The notes under the pieces: generated by a model
What the model was told of the DNA's origin: nothing
The model's input: the letters and a program-made list of their open reading frames with translations, nothing else
Databases searched by the model: none
Part shown: positions 17,705 through 25,502 of the stretch, piece after piece
Layout of the letters: every line of letters begins with the position of its first letter
Numbering within the stretch: the first letter of the stretch is position 1
Translations under genes and position numbers: made by a program
From: Bacteroidales bacterium
GTDB lineage: Bacteria > Bacteroidota > Bacteroidia > Bacteroidales > UBA932
Assembly: GCA_017549505.1 (NCBI GenBank)
Contig: JAFYUS010000003.1
Span: 78,789-142,788, forward strand
DNA: 64,000 nucleotides
Reading direction: 5' to 3'

Positions 17705-19438
17705 TTATTTCTTTCCACGTCTGAAGAAGAACGACTTCTGTTCCTTCTTCCTTTCAATATCCCTTTCCACGAATACCTTTTCAAGATTCTTCGGATCGAG
17801 ACCTGTATAGTACATGACAGAAGAAGTCGTCATCGGGGTAGGTGTAAAATCCTGTACCTGGTCCATATAAAGTCCCTGAAGGGCAGGCTTGCGTGCAAGA
17901 CGCTGCATTTCGCGCATTCCGCAGCCGGGATGACCGGATATGAAGTAAGGCACAAGTTCGCACTTTCTTCCGCTTGACGCCACTATCCTGTCAAATTCAG
18001 TACGCAGGCGTTCAAAGAGGGCGAATGACGGCTTTGCCATAAGCTTGAGGACACTGTCTTCCGTATGTTCAGGAGCCACCTTGAGACGTCCTGACGTATG
18101 TTCAAGAATCAGTTCCTTCAGGTATGGATATGATGTCTCATCCACGAATCCCTTTTCATCGAGGAAGAGGTCATAGCGGATACCGCTTCCGATGTAAGCA
18201 TGTCTTATGCCCTTGATGTCTGCGATACGCTCGTAGAGCTTGAGCAGACGTTCGTGCGAACGGTCCATGTTTCTGCACGGGCTTGGAAAAAGACAGGACT
18301 TGCGACGGCATTTTGCACAGAGTTCCGGATTCTTTCCGCGCATTCCATACATGTTCGCCGTCGGTGCACCGACGTCCGAAATGTTTCCGGCGAAGCCGGG
18401 AAGGTCCTTCAGACCTTTTATTTCCTTGAGGATGGAATCTTCGCTTCGGGACTGTATGAACTTGCCCTGATGGGCTGCTATAGTGCAGAAGTTGCAGCCT
18501 CCGAAGCATCCGCGATGGGTATTGATCGAAAACTTGATCATCTCGAATGCAGGAATGTGCTTGCCCTTATATCGAGGATGAGGAAGCTTGGTGAACGGGA
18601 GATCCCAGAACGAATCCATCTGTTCCTGGGTTGCAGGAGGCCAGGTAGGGTTTATCTGGACATAACCGTTTCCTGCAGGCTCCACAAGTACCGGAGGCTG
18701 TAGCATATTAGCATATGTCTCTATCACATGGAAGTTTTCAGCAAATGCCACCTTGTCCTTGCAGCAACGCTCGTATGAGTTCAGGATAACTGCATCCTTC
18801 GTACGGCAACGTCCGTCCATATAGAAGCCCAGCTGAGGTATCTTCCTGATTTCATTTACATTACGTCCTGATTCGATAGCTCTTGTGAATTCTATCATCG
18901 TCCTCTCCCCCATTCCGTAACAGAGCCAGTCTGCACCGCTGTCAACAAGAATTGAAGGTTTCAGGGTGTCCTGCCAATAATCATAATGGGTGACACGTCT
19001 GAGGGATGCTTCGATTCCTCCTATGATTACCGGAATATCCGGATATATCTGCTTAAGAATCTTAGTATAGACCGTGACTGCATAATCCGGTCTCTGGCCG
19101 GCCTTTCCTTCAGGAGTATACGCGTCATCACTTCTGAGACGCTTGGCGGCAGTATAATGATTCACCATCGAATCCATCGCACCGCTGTTGACACCGAAAT
19201 AAAGTCGCGGAGCACCGAGCTTTCGGAAATCACGAAGGTCATCCCTCCAGTTAGGCTGAGGTACGACAGCCACCCTGTATCCATGTTTCTGGAGCCACCT
19301 CGCAATGACAGCCGTACCGAAGGACGGATGGTCGATGAAGGCATCGCCTGTAAAGAGGATGACATCGATGTAATCCCATCCCAACGCCTTGACCTCCTTG
19401 ATCGAGGTCGGTATCATATATGCAACTGTTACTGCCAT
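17705..19438 (-). CDS. YgiQ family radical SAM protein
   Basis: About 577 residues. The family has an N-terminal B12-binding-like region (GWDYIDVILFTGDAFIDHPSFG) and a radical SAM core with the 4Fe-4S motif CFGGCNFC (CxxxCxxC). The physiological reaction is not established. I place the start at the ATG at 19438 (MAVTVAY): an upstream ATG at 19456 lies within the -7 box at 19454-19461 and would not be transcribed from that promoter. The M20 gene follows 17 bases downstream. Confidence 0.9.
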   Translation of the reverse strand: MAVTVAYMIPTSIKEVKALGWDYIDVILFTGDAFIDHPSFGTAVIARWLQKHGYRVAVVPQPNWRDDLRDFRKLGAPRLYFGVNSGAMDSMVNHYTAAKRLRSDDAYTPEGKAGQRPDYAVTVYTKILKQIYPDIPVIIGGIEASLRRVTHYDYWQDTLKPSILVDSGADWLCYGMGERTMIEFTRAIESGRNVNEIRKIPQLGFYMDGRCRTKDAVILNSYERCCKDKVAFAENFHVIETYANMLQPPVLVEPAGNGYVQINPTWPPATQEQMDSFWDLPFTKLPHPRYKGKHIPAFEMIKFSINTHRGCFGGCNFCTIAAHQGKFIQSRSEDSILKEIKGLKDLPGFAGNISDVGAPTANMYGMRGKNPELCAKCRRKSCLFPSPCRNMDRSHERLLKLYERIADIKGIRHAYIGSGIRYDLFLDEKGFVDETSYPYLKELILEHTSGRLKVAPEHTEDSVLKLMAKPSFALFERLRTEFDRIVASSGRKCELVPYFISGHPGCGMREMQRLARKPALQGLYMDQVQDFTPTPMTTSSVMYYTGLDPKNLEKVFVERDIERKKEQKSFFFRRGKK

Positions 19439-19453
19439 ATTGTCCAAATCGTA

Positions 19454-19461
19454 CAAATTTA
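19454..19461 (-). promoter_or_regulatory. -7 box upstream of the YgiQ-type gene
   Basis: On the minus strand this reads TAAATTTG, a full match to TAnnTTTG. The start site should fall near 19447. This favours the ATG at 19438 over the one at 19456. No good -33 box is visible. Confidence 0.55.
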
Positions 19462-19504
19462 ATCAATAATTCCATACGATCGACATTAATCAGCACATAA
19501 CAGG

Positions 19505-19795
19505 TCACATCAGACTTCTAAGATAGCGGACAAGATATAAAGCCATCGGTTTAAGGTTGTCTTCCGGCTTCTTTCTCTTAGCAAGGAGAAATATTACTGT
19601 CAGCACGACAAGATATGCTCCGCCTACGATAAAAAATGCCGCGCACCAGTTTCCGATGGCATTAGCAAGAATCATCACGAAACCGGCAGCAAACAAGCTC
19701 AACACAATCAGCAGAACCACCGTCATTGCAAGCAATGCGATGATTCTGCCGAAAGTAAGCGAAAGTCGCGAACTGATAAAATCCCAGAACATCAT
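19505..19795 (-). CDS. Holin-like small membrane protein (phage holin superfamily III type)
   Basis: 96 residues with two hydrophobic segments (about 18-46 and 50-72) and a basic tail (AKRKKPEDN). The pattern matches the DUF1469/holin-X group of small bacterial membrane proteins found widely in Bacteroidota outside phages; function unknown. It overlaps the YtxH-type gene by four bases, and the pair recurs in other genomes as a membrane stress-type unit (family knowledge, not shown here). There are no phage genes around, so a prophage is not implied. Confidence 0.7.
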   Translation of the reverse strand: MMFWDFISSRLSLTFGRIIALLAMTVVLLIVLSLFAAGFVMILANAIGNWCAAFFIVGGAYLVVLTVIFLLAKRKKPEDNLKPMALYLVRYLRSLM

Positions 19796-19989
19796 TCTTC
19801 CTCCAGAACTTCCTCGATCATATCAAGTCCTTCAGCAACTTTAGCTTTTGCTCTGCCGGCAACACCGGCTGCACCTTGCCTGATCTTGGCGCGGGTGTTC
19901 GCACCCGAATCCGGTGCCATGAAGAGAGCAGCTACCGCTCCTGCCGCAACTCCGGCAAAGAAGCATAACAATGACTTACCTGTATTCAT
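19792..19989 (-). CDS. YtxH domain protein
   Basis: 65 residues. The start has a glycine/alanine-rich membrane span (residues 7-25, FFAGVAAGAVAALFMAPDSG) followed by a charged amphipathic helix, the hallmark of YtxH proteins. In the family the APxSG turn after the span is conserved, as here. The role is uncertain; relatives are general-stress proteins. It is coupled by a four-base overlap to the holin-like gene. Confidence 0.75.
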   Translation of the reverse strand: MNTGKSLLCFFAGVAAGAVAALFMAPDSGANTRAKIRQGAAGVAGRAKAKVAEGLDMIEEVLEEE

Positions 19990-20010
19990 AATTTCACGTA
20001 TCTAAAAGTT

Positions 20011-20050
20011 AATGTCCGTTTTGTCATCCTAGGACGACAAAACGGACATT
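20011..20050. terminator. Inverted repeat upstream of the YtxH gene
   Basis: 15-base perfect arms (AATGTCCGTTTTGTC and complement at 20036-20050) around ATCCTAGGAC, which contains the palindrome TCCTAGGA. It separates the YtxH gene from the small ORF ending at 20069. The following T run is poor, so a terminator or an operator are both possible. Confidence 0.5.
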
Positions 20051-20068
20051 TTCAGAAACTATACCATT

Positions 20069-20200
20069 TCAGGCTCTTCTTATCTTTCTTCTGACTGAAT
20101 TTACCGCTCGTGCGATGTTTCCTATTACTTTCTTACGAAGTTTCCGAGGAAGCAGATGAGATAAAAGTATCAGAAGTATTATCAGGATCGTTATTATCAT
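20069..20200 (-). CDS. Probable 43-residue membrane protein
   Basis: A short frame on the minus strand: one membrane span (MIITILIILLILLSHLLP, residues 1-18) followed by a strongly basic tail with 12 Lys/Arg in 25 residues (start RKLRKKVIGN). The composition is what a real single-span peptide with a cytoplasmic basic tail looks like, and the 270-base gap between the permease and YtxH genes is otherwise empty. There is no clear promoter box. It could be part of the same membrane cluster as the YtxH and holin-like genes. Not recognised as a known family. Confidence 0.42.
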   Translation of the reverse strand: MIITILIILLILLSHLLPRKLRKKVIGNIARAVNSVRRKIRRA

Positions 20201-20258
20201 ATGACGTGCAACGGTTAAGTAATCCTGATCAGTACTGCAATTGGTGTGCCAAGCATTA

Positions 20259-22148
20259 TCAGAAAGCGAAAAGCAGAGGAAGAACGAATACCATCACTAC
20301 TCCCATGATGATCTGAAGCGGGAGACCTACCTTTATGAAATCCATGAATGTATATTGGCCGGCCGGCAGAACGAGGGCATTAGGCGGAGTTGAAAATGGA
20401 GATGCAAAGCACATTGAAGCTGCAACTGTCACTGCAAACAGGAACGGCAGAGGACTGACACCTATACCGATGGCACACTGAAGGGCAATAGGGGCCATAA
20501 GTACAGCTGTCACCGTATTGCTGATGAATATCGTCATCACTGATGTCGCGAAGTAGACTGCTGCAAGAGCGACGTATGGTCCGCTCGCTCCGAATGTATT
20601 TACAATGAAGTCAGCTATCATCGCAGATGCTCCTGTCTTCTCCAAAGCCGTAGACATAGGCAACATTGCAGCAAAGAGAACTATCGTCTGCCAGTTGATG
20701 GTCTTGTATGCAGCCTCGACACTCCTTACGCATCCTGTTATGACCATAAGGACCGCTGCCAGAAGCACAGCAGTGACTGGAGCTACAGGAATTGAATCCA
20801 CACCCATCGCGACGATCATTCCGATCATGATCAAGGCTGCTATCGGAGCTTTGTAGTCAAGGGTAACCTTTGCAGCCTCCTGGAGAGGTTCACCAAGGAC
20901 GACCCAGTTGTTCGATTCATTACGAAGTCGGGCGATATCCTTCCATGTACCCTGGACAAGAAGGACGTCGGAATCATGAATCTTCTCGGCACCGAGTCCC
21001 TGAAGAAGATAATCATTGTGTCTTCGTATACCGAGGACATTGATATTGAACTTGCTCCTGAAACCTGCTTCCTGGATCTTTCTTCCGATCATTGACGACG
21101 AAGGCATGATAAGGATCTCGGCGATTCCGATATCGTAGAAATCAAGGGATGTATTTGACGAACTTCCTTCGATTTCATCTGTATGGATATCAAGAAGACG
21201 AAGCTTGAAATCCTGGGCAAACTGGTGGACCTTTTCTGCATCTCCGGACAAATAGAGGACATCACCCTGCTGAATCACAAGCGTCGGAGACGCGAGCTGT
21301 TGGTTGACTGTACGCACAAACTTATTATGTCCTGTACTTCTTCTGAGCTCAAGTACGTTCAAGCCATACTGTCTGTAGATATCAAGGTCGATGATGGTCT
21401 TTCCCACTGCTTCGGAAGGACCGTTGATATGGACACGGAAAAGGTTTTCAGTCAATCCATACTCTTTTACAAGTTCATTCAACGATTTTCCTGATTTCTT
21501 CTTATCCTTGTCTTTAGCTTTTGGAGTAAGGAATATCTTTGTAAGCGGCATAAGTACGAGTATGCCTACAATCAAGGTCACCAGGCCTACAGGAAGGAAA
21601 GTAAAGAACGATATGTCCTGAACTGCTGATGAAACGACACCGTTTGCCTTTGCATTATGGAGGGTCTCCTGAATGATAAGGTTAGGAGGCGTACCGATCA
21701 ATGTCATCATTCCTCCCATGCTGCTTGCGAAGGCAAGAGGCATCAGAAGACGACGCGGTGAAGTGCCTGCATACGCTGCCATACTCACTACAATCGGAAG
21801 CATAAGGGCTACTGTACCAGTATTGCTGACAAAACCACCGATGAGGGCAGTCACGAGCATTACCATGAGAAACAATCTGGTCTCGCTTGTACCTGCAAGC
21901 TTTATCACCTGGCCACCGATCATCTTGGCAAGGCCTGTCTGGAAGATACCTCCACCGACGATGAAGAGTCCTACCATCATTATGACGGTTGTGTTTGAAA
22001 ATCCTGCGAGTCCCTCTGCAGGAGTAAGGATCTGAAAGAGCAGCAATGCAAGAAGAGCACAAAGGGCGACAAGGTCAGACCTCACTTTGCCACTGACAAA
22101 AAGTGCTGCTGAAATTAGAAGAATTATAAGTGTTACTAGCATATCCAT
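20259..22148 (-). CDS. SLC13-type permease with two TrkA-C domains
   Basis: 629 residues. About ten to twelve hydrophobic spans are split into two halves by a cytoplasmic insert (about residues 215-420) holding two TrkA-C/RCK-C ligand-binding domains (starting near GPSEAVGKTIIDLD and MIGRKIQEAG). The conserved SLC13/ArsB-type hairpin signatures GFVSNTGTVALMLPI and FISNTVTAVLMAPIA are present. Relatives move dicarboxylates, sulfate or citrate with sodium; the substrate here cannot be told. Starts at 22148 or 22142 are possible. Divergent from a MarR regulator, which may control it. Confidence 0.88.
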   Translation of the reverse strand: MDMLVTLIILLISAALFVSGKVRSDLVALCALLALLLFQILTPAEGLAGFSNTTVIMMVGLFIVGGGIFQTGLAKMIGGQVIKLAGTSETRLFLMVMLVTALIGGFVSNTGTVALMLPIVVSMAAYAGTSPRRLLMPLAFASSMGGMMTLIGTPPNLIIQETLHNAKANGVVSSAVQDISFFTFLPVGLVTLIVGILVLMPLTKIFLTPKAKDKDKKKSGKSLNELVKEYGLTENLFRVHINGPSEAVGKTIIDLDIYRQYGLNVLELRRSTGHNKFVRTVNQQLASPTLVIQQGDVLYLSGDAEKVHQFAQDFKLRLLDIHTDEIEGSSSNTSLDFYDIGIAEILIMPSSSMIGRKIQEAGFRSKFNINVLGIRRHNDYLLQGLGAEKIHDSDVLLVQGTWKDIARLRNESNNWVVLGEPLQEAAKVTLDYKAPIAALIMIGMIVAMGVDSIPVAPVTAVLLAAVLMVITGCVRSVEAAYKTINWQTIVLFAAMLPMSTALEKTGASAMIADFIVNTFGASGPYVALAAVYFATSVMTIFISNTVTAVLMAPIALQCAIGIGVSPLPFLFAVTVAASMCFASPFSTPPNALVLPAGQYTFMDFIKVGLPLQIIMGVVMVFVLPLLFAF

Positions 22149-22159
22149 TGATTAAAGTG

Positions 22160-22167
22160 CAAAATTA
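22160..22167 (-). promoter_or_regulatory. -7 box upstream of the SLC13-type permease
   Basis: Minus strand TAATTTTG, a full match to TAnnTTTG. It puts the start site near 22153, so the leader would be about 5-11 bases. Confidence 0.55.
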
Positions 22168-22234
22168 CAAACTTTACAATAAAGAATCCAGCTGTAAATG
22201 TTAAACTTATGTTTCATATTTCGTTCCTTATGCG

Positions 22235-22242
22235 TAAATTTG
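22235..22242 (+). promoter_or_regulatory. -7 box upstream of the MarR gene
   Basis: TAAATTTG, a full match to TAnnTTTG, with TTTC at 22212-22215 in the -33 position. The start site should be near 22249, 16 bases before the ATG. Confidence 0.55.
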
Positions 22243-22264
22243 TACGTCTTTATACTATATACCT

Positions 22265-22711
22265 ATGCTACTATCTAAGGAAATCGCTGTAGAACTTAAT
22301 CTCACAGGTTGCAAGTTGAAGCAGTTCCTGGCCGCAAAACTTCGCGAAATGGGCGTTCCGTTGACACCGGAACAGTTCATGCTTATTGACATTCTTTGGA
22401 ACCAAGGGGAGATGACGCAACAGCAGCTTGCAGACAAGCTGCAGAAAGACAAGAATTCTGTCACCAAGCTCGTAGATGCAATAGAAAAGAAAGGCTTTGT
22501 TGTCCGTAAACAAAACCCGCACGACAGGCGTGCAAACACATTGGTACTCACTGAAAAAGCAAACGAGCTCAAACCTGGAGCAAAACAAAAAGGCATCTCA
22601 ATCCTGGACCAGATATTGGAAGGTATCAGCGAAGACGAACTTCGCAGCTTCCTCTCCACCCTCCGCAAACTCAACGCCAACATGACCATTTGCGAGGCTA
22701 GCGAGAGCTAG
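22265..22711 (+). CDS. MarR family transcriptional regulator
   Basis: 148 residues. A winged helix-turn-helix in the middle: QQQLADKLQKDKNSVTKLVDA is the recognition region and KGFVVRKQNPHDRRANTLVL is the wing, both classical MarR features; the flanking helices make the dimer. It is transcribed away from the SLC13-type permease from neighbouring promoters about 70 bases apart, so permease control and self-control are likely but unproven. A long inverted repeat follows the stop. Confidence 0.9.
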   Translation: MLLSKEIAVELNLTGCKLKQFLAAKLREMGVPLTPEQFMLIDILWNQGEMTQQQLADKLQKDKNSVTKLVDAIEKKGFVVRKQNPHDRRANTLVLTEKANELKPGAKQKGISILDQILEGISEDELRSFLSTLRKLNANMTICEASES

Positions 22712-22716
22712 CAAAA

Positions 22717-22816
22717 CAAAACGACAGCCTGCTGATTCGAAGCGACATTGGCTCCCGAAAAGGGAAGGGGCCCACGAAGTGGGAAGGATCGCTTGAATCA
22801 GCAGGCTGTCGTTTTG
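22717..22816. terminator. 22-base inverted repeat with internal hairpins, marR/argS
   Basis: Perfect 22-base arms at 22717-22738 and 22795-22816 (CAAAACGACAGCCTGCTGAT and on). The stem continues for six more pairs past a bulged G at 22739. Inside are two further hairpins, CCC-GAAAA-GGG (22754-22764) and CCCAC-GAA-GTGGG (22771-22783), which gives a branched fold. It lies between convergent genes and probably terminates both. Confidence 0.7.
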
Positions 22817-22822
22817 TCGTGA

Positions 22823-24613
22823 TTACATTCTTTCAGGAAGTGTAATACCAAGTATAGACATCGCCTTGCAAAGCACCTTTGCGATGGTCTCTACAAGAAC
22901 GAGACGGTACTCAAGGAGAGCCTGGTTCTCTTCACGAAGGATAGGAGTATCATGGTAATACTGGTTGAACTCCTTTGCCAGCTCGTATGCATAGTTAGCA
23001 ATGACCGCAGGTGAATGAGCTGCACCAGCCTCTGCCACCTTTGCAGGGAATGTATTGAGAATCTTTATGATACGTACTTCCTTAGGTGACAATGCAGAAT
23101 CTGCCTTTACCGCAGATGCAACGTGTGCGACACCCTTCTCGTCTGCCTTGCGAAGGATAGACTTGATACGGGCATGGGTATACTGGATGAAAGGACCGGT
23201 ATTACCGTTGAAGTCGATAGATTCCTTAGGGTCGAAGAGCATGGTCTTGCGAGGGTCAACCTTGAGGATGAAATACTTCAGGGCACCAAGGCTTATCATC
23301 TTGAAGAGTTCATCCTGTTCCTGTGCAGAAAGATTGTCGATCTTTCCAAGCTCGAGCGAAGTCTCCTTTGCAGTATTGTACATATCTGCGATAAGGTCAT
23401 CGGCATCAACTACAGTTCCCTCACGAGACTTCATCTTTCCTTCAGGAAGCTCAACCATACCATATGAAAGGTGGTAGATGCTTTCTGCCCAATCGAATCC
23501 GAGCTTGCCGAGGATGAGCTTCAAAACCTGGAAATGGTAATTCTGCTCGTTACCTACGACATAGATATGCTCGTCAAGGCTATATTCTGCGAAACGCTGC
23601 TCTGCTGTTCCGAGGTCCTGGGTCATATATACCGATGTACCGTCGCCACGGAGAAGAAGTTTCCTGTCAAGGCCATCTGCAGTAAGGTCGCACCATACAG
23701 AGCCATCCTCCTGGGTCTCGAAAATGCCTGCCTCAAGTCCTTTCTGAACAAGAGCCTTACCGAAAAGATAGGTCTGAGACTCGTAATATGTTCTGTCAAA
23801 GCTGATTCCGAGGTCTCCATAAGTCTTGTCGAATCCTTCGTAAACCCATCCGTTCATGGTCTTCCAGAGTTCCACAACTTCAGGATCTCCGTTCTCCCAC
23901 TTGAAGAGCATCTCCTGTGCAGCCTTGAGTGAAGGAGCGGCCTTTTCAGCCTCTTCCTTAGTCATTCCACCTGCAACAAGTTCGTCAACCTCCTTCTTGT
24001 AAAGATTGTTGAATGCTACATAGTAGTCTCCCACGAGATGGTCTCCCTTCTTTCCGCTTGATGCCGGGGTCTCTCCGTTTCCGAGGACCTTCCATGCATA
24101 CATGGACTTGCAGATATGGATACCACGGTCATTGACCAGGTTCACCTTCATGACATTATGGCCGCATACCTCAAGAAGTTTTGCAACTGACCAACCGAGA
24201 AGGTTGTTACGGATGTGACCAAGATGGAGAGGCTTGTTGGTGTTAGGGGAAGAATACTCGACCATTATGGTCCTGCCTGTAGGAGCGAGCTGACCGAAAT
24301 CCTCTGCAGAAGCGATTTCCGCAAACACATTGTTCCAATATACCTCAGAGAAAGAGATGTTGAGGAAGCCCTTTACAGTATTGTAGCCTGCTATTTCAGC
24401 TACGTTTGTCTTGAGCCACTCACCTATCGCATTACCTGTATTCTCAGGAGTAGTCTTTGATACCTTCAAAAGAGGGAATACGACCAGTGTATAGTCACCC
24501 TCGAATTCCTTGCGCGTAACCTGTACCTGGAGCTGAGCTTCCGGTACTTCAACGCCGTAAAGCGCCTGAATTGCTTCAGACGCTTTAGCTATGATGAATG
24601 TTTCTGGAGTCAT
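22823..24613 (-). CDS. argS: Arginyl-tRNA synthetase
   Basis: 596 residues, class I synthetase charging tRNA-Arg. The HIGH-type motif HLGH is within SSPNTNKPLHLGHIRNN, and the KMSKS-like motif is KMKSREG. The N-terminal additional domain (about 1-110) and the C-terminal DALR anticodon-binding domain (about 480-596, YTHARIKSILRK) are present. Its start codon shares one base with the stop of the sigma factor gene upstream, so the two are coupled. Confidence 0.97.
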   Translation of the reverse strand: MTPETFIIAKASEAIQALYGVEVPEAQLQVQVTRKEFEGDYTLVVFPLLKVSKTTPENTGNAIGEWLKTNVAEIAGYNTVKGFLNISFSEVYWNNVFAEIASAEDFGQLAPTGRTIMVEYSSPNTNKPLHLGHIRNNLLGWSVAKLLEVCGHNVMKVNLVNDRGIHICKSMYAWKVLGNGETPASSGKKGDHLVGDYYVAFNNLYKKEVDELVAGGMTKEEAEKAAPSLKAAQEMLFKWENGDPEVVELWKTMNGWVYEGFDKTYGDLGISFDRTYYESQTYLFGKALVQKGLEAGIFETQEDGSVWCDLTADGLDRKLLLRGDGTSVYMTQDLGTAEQRFAEYSLDEHIYVVGNEQNYHFQVLKLILGKLGFDWAESIYHLSYGMVELPEGKMKSREGTVVDADDLIADMYNTAKETSLELGKIDNLSAQEQDELFKMISLGALKYFILKVDPRKTMLFDPKESIDFNGNTGPFIQYTHARIKSILRKADEKGVAHVASAVKADSALSPKEVRIIKILNTFPAKVAEAGAAHSPAVIANYAYELAKEFNQYYHDTPILREENQALLEYRLVLVETIAKVLCKAMSILGITLPERM

Positions 24614-25473
24614 TATCCTAAATAGCTTTTCAAAAGTTTGCTTCTTGAATTGTTCTTGAGCTTGCGGATCGCCTTCTCCTTGATCTGGCGAACGCGTTCC
24701 CTTGTAAGTCCGAACCTCTCACCGATCTCCTCGAGGGTCATCTCCTGACATCCGATTCCGAAGAATGACTTGATGATTTCCCTTTCACGTGTAGCAAGAG
24801 TTGAAAGTGCTCTTTCAATCTCCTTGTTGAGGGACTCGTTTACAAGTCCGCGGTCAGCACTTGGAGAGTCGTTGTTCACGAGCACGTCGAGAAGGCTGTT
24901 GTCCTCACCCTCTACGAAAGGAGCATCAACGGACACATGGCGGCCTGAAACGCGAAGTGTATCGGCGATCTTGTCCTTAGGGACATCGATCATCTCAGAA
25001 AGCTCTTCGCTCGAAGGCATACGCTCATTCTCCTGCTCGAATTTCTGGAGAGCCTTGTTGATCTTATTGAGAGATCCTACCTGATTGAGAGGAAGTCTCA
25101 CGATTCTGGACTGCTCTGCAAGAGCCTGAAGAATAGACTGACGAATCCACCACACTGCATATGAGATGAACTTGAAACCTCTTGTCTCATCAAACTTCTC
25201 GGCTGCCTTGATAAGTCCGAGGTTACCCTCGTTGATAAGGTCCGGAAGACTGAGTCCCTGGTTCTGATACTGCTTTGCAACAGAAACCACGAATCTGAGG
25301 TTTGCCCTTGTCAGCTTCTCGAGAGCAGCCTGGTCACCTTTACGGATCCTCTGGGCGAGCTCAACCTCTTCCTCGACTGTGATAAGTTCTTCCCTACCGA
25401 TCTCCTGCAGGTACTTGTCAAGAGATGCACTCTCACGGTTTGTAATCGATTTAGTAATCTTTAACTGTCTCAT
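24613..25473 (-). CDS. rpoD: Primary sigma factor, Bacteroidota type (RpoD/SigA)
   Basis: 286 residues, the short primary sigma typical of this phylum: region 1.1 and the long non-conserved region are absent. Region 1.2 starts at [16 protein letters not shown]; region 2 includes [21 protein letters not shown] and [13 protein letters not shown]; region 3 follows; region 4.2 has [20 protein letters not shown]. The Bacteroides homologue recognises TTTG/TAnnTTTG promoters, matching the promoter boxes found in this window. A weaker -7 box (TAACTTTA, minus strand, 25484-25491) precedes it. Coupled to argS downstream. Confidence 0.95.
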   Translation of the reverse strand: MRQLKITKSITNRESASLDKYLQEIGREELITVEEEVELAQRIRKGDQAALEKLTRANLRFVVSVAKQYQNQGLSLPDLINEGNLGLIKAAEKFDETRGFKFISYAVWWIRQSILQALAEQSRIVRLPLNQVGSLNKINKALQKFEQENERMPSSEELSEMIDVPKDKIADTLRVSGRHVSVDAPFVEGEDNSLLDVLVNNDSPSADRGLVNESLNKEIERALSTLATREREIIKSFFGIGCQEMTLEEIGERFGLTRERVRQIKEKAIRKLKNNSRSKLLKSYLG

Positions 25474-25502
25474 TCCTAATATATAAAGTTAATTTCATCT
25501 TC

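Noticed and set aside
19505-19795. Prophage remnant suggested by the holin-like gene
   Set aside because: No integrase, tail, capsid or attachment repeats nearby. The family is common as a chromosomal membrane gene in Bacteroidota.
20110-20316. 68-codon frame on the plus strand in the gap before the permease
   Set aside because: It overlaps the permease end and the better minus-strand 43-residue frame, and its composition is not protein-like.
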